From Bacteroidota bacterium (GTDB lineage: Bacteria; Bacteroidota; Bacteroidia; UKL13-3): a stretch of 35,908 bases of DNA. Each line of letters starts with the position of its first letter. The first letter of the stretch is position 1. Made by a program: the position numbers and the translations under genes. This document shows, one piece after another, positions 35,154-35,908 of this stretch. The stretch is taken from positions 1-35,908 of the forward strand of contig CANKQY010000019.1 of the NCBI GenBank assembly GCA_947485745.1, in the 5' to 3' direction. Below the pieces are notes generated by a model. It searched no databases. It was not told the DNA's origin and saw only the letters and a program-made list of their open reading frames with translations.

Positions 35154-35908
35154 TCAAATAAGTTGAATGATGATTGGTTTTTCAAATTTTCTACTTTCAT
35201 TCCCCGCCCTAACCGCTATATTATAAATAATAATATATTGAATTTGTGACATTGATTTTCCTGTTATATTTAGTTGGGTTCCGTTTACTTTTTCTATTTG
35301 AGTGTTGCTTCCTACCCATCTAACATCGAATGATTCTACTTCAAAAACACCCTCTTCAAAAGATGGATGTATGGCCTGAATTTCAATTTTCCCTTCGCGT
35401 TCAAGCCTCCTTTTACTGATACTTAATGAAGGCAAGTTCTTAACCTTAAAAATTGGATCAGGTAAGCTTTTTACAAATACAGAGTCTAAAAAGAGTGTTC
35501 CTTCAGCAGCGCTTATTTTAATGGTGCACCAGCCTTCTTTCTTAGGGTTAAAACTAAGCTTTCCGGTTTTAGTTTCCATGGTTGCCTCTGGGTCGGCCTC
35601 ACACATTAGCTTAGCAACTTGGTTAAACAAGGGAATTTTCTGTACGTAAGTAACTCCTGAATAACAAACTCTAAAGGGTAGCGCCTCTTTTTGTGGAAAG
35701 CCAGCTGGTAATACTTGAATCACCATTGTTTCGGTCTTAATTAAGCCCTTAACTTTAAGGGTATATAAACCTGCAACGCTTGGTTTAAAATTAAAACTGT
35801 TCCCATTTATTGTAAAATCTTTACTAGAAAACCCATCTCTATCTACAAACAGTTCTACAAGCTTATCGCCTCTGGTTGCCAGGTTTGCTAAATCACCTAC
35901 ACGCATTG
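35154..35908 (-). CDS. GldM C-terminal-domain-like protein, 5' end outside the window
   Basis: 'FVKSLPDPIFKVKNLPSLSISKRRLEREGKIEIQAIHPSFEEGVFEVESFDV' resembles the GldM C-terminal domain; frame open to the window edge. Confidence 0.55.
   Translation of the reverse strand, partial: MRVGDLANLATRGDKLVELFVDRDGFSSKDFTINGNSFNFKPSVAGLYTLKVKGLIKTETMVIQVLPAGFPQKEALPFRVCYSGVTYVQKIPLFNQVAKLMCEADPEATMETKTGKLSFNPKKEGWCTIKISAAEGTLFLDSVFVKSLPDPIFKVKNLPSLSISKRRLEREGKIEIQAIHPSFEEGVFEVESFDVRWVGSNTQIEKVNGTQLNITGKSMSQIQYIIIYNIAVRAGNESRKFEKPIIIQLI

Noticed and set aside
34676-35161. 161-aa plus-strand ORF
   Set aside because: Antisense to the 676-aa beta-helix/barrel protein; composition consistent with a shadow ORF.
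1-35908. CRISPR arrays, tRNA/rRNA genes, intact IS elements
   Set aside because: None seen: no regularly spaced repeats, no tRNA-like cloverleaf recognised, and no transposase-like ORF in the track.

Overview
The window is a Bacteroidota chromosomal segment: AT-rich, TAnnTTTG-type promoters, T9SS C-terminal sorting domains, LytS/LytTR systems. The first ~18.6 kb is mostly housekeeping: a membrane glycosyltransferase-like protein, class III aminotransferase, PhoD-like phosphatase, RlmB-type rRNA methyltransferase, DUF2723 membrane protein, BaiN-like flavoprotein, MetG, a secreted GH13 enzyme with a T9SS tail, and MetK. From ~19 kb on it is an accessory signalling/surface region: a large REC-PAS-GAF histidine kinase, a REC-histidine kinase, a truncated receiver fragment, a REC-AraC regulator, a tandem array of tiny PID-CTERM-like proteins interleaved with intact and decayed copies of a T9SS sorting domain, a large G8/repeat-type surface protein, a LytS/LytTR pair plus a degenerate second LytS, and a beta-helix/outer-membrane protein coupled to a GldM-C-like protein. 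The most notable signals are (1) the [T9SS-CTD + PID-CTERM microprotein] cassette present three times at 24.7-26.5 kb, and (2) a compact three-way-junction-like RNA in the metK 5' leader, whose predicted transcription start falls on its first stem. Two short genes absent from the supplied ORF track were found by reading the sequence: an Arc-type RHH protein and a third PID-CTERM protein. All family calls are from memory of motifs; no searches were run.
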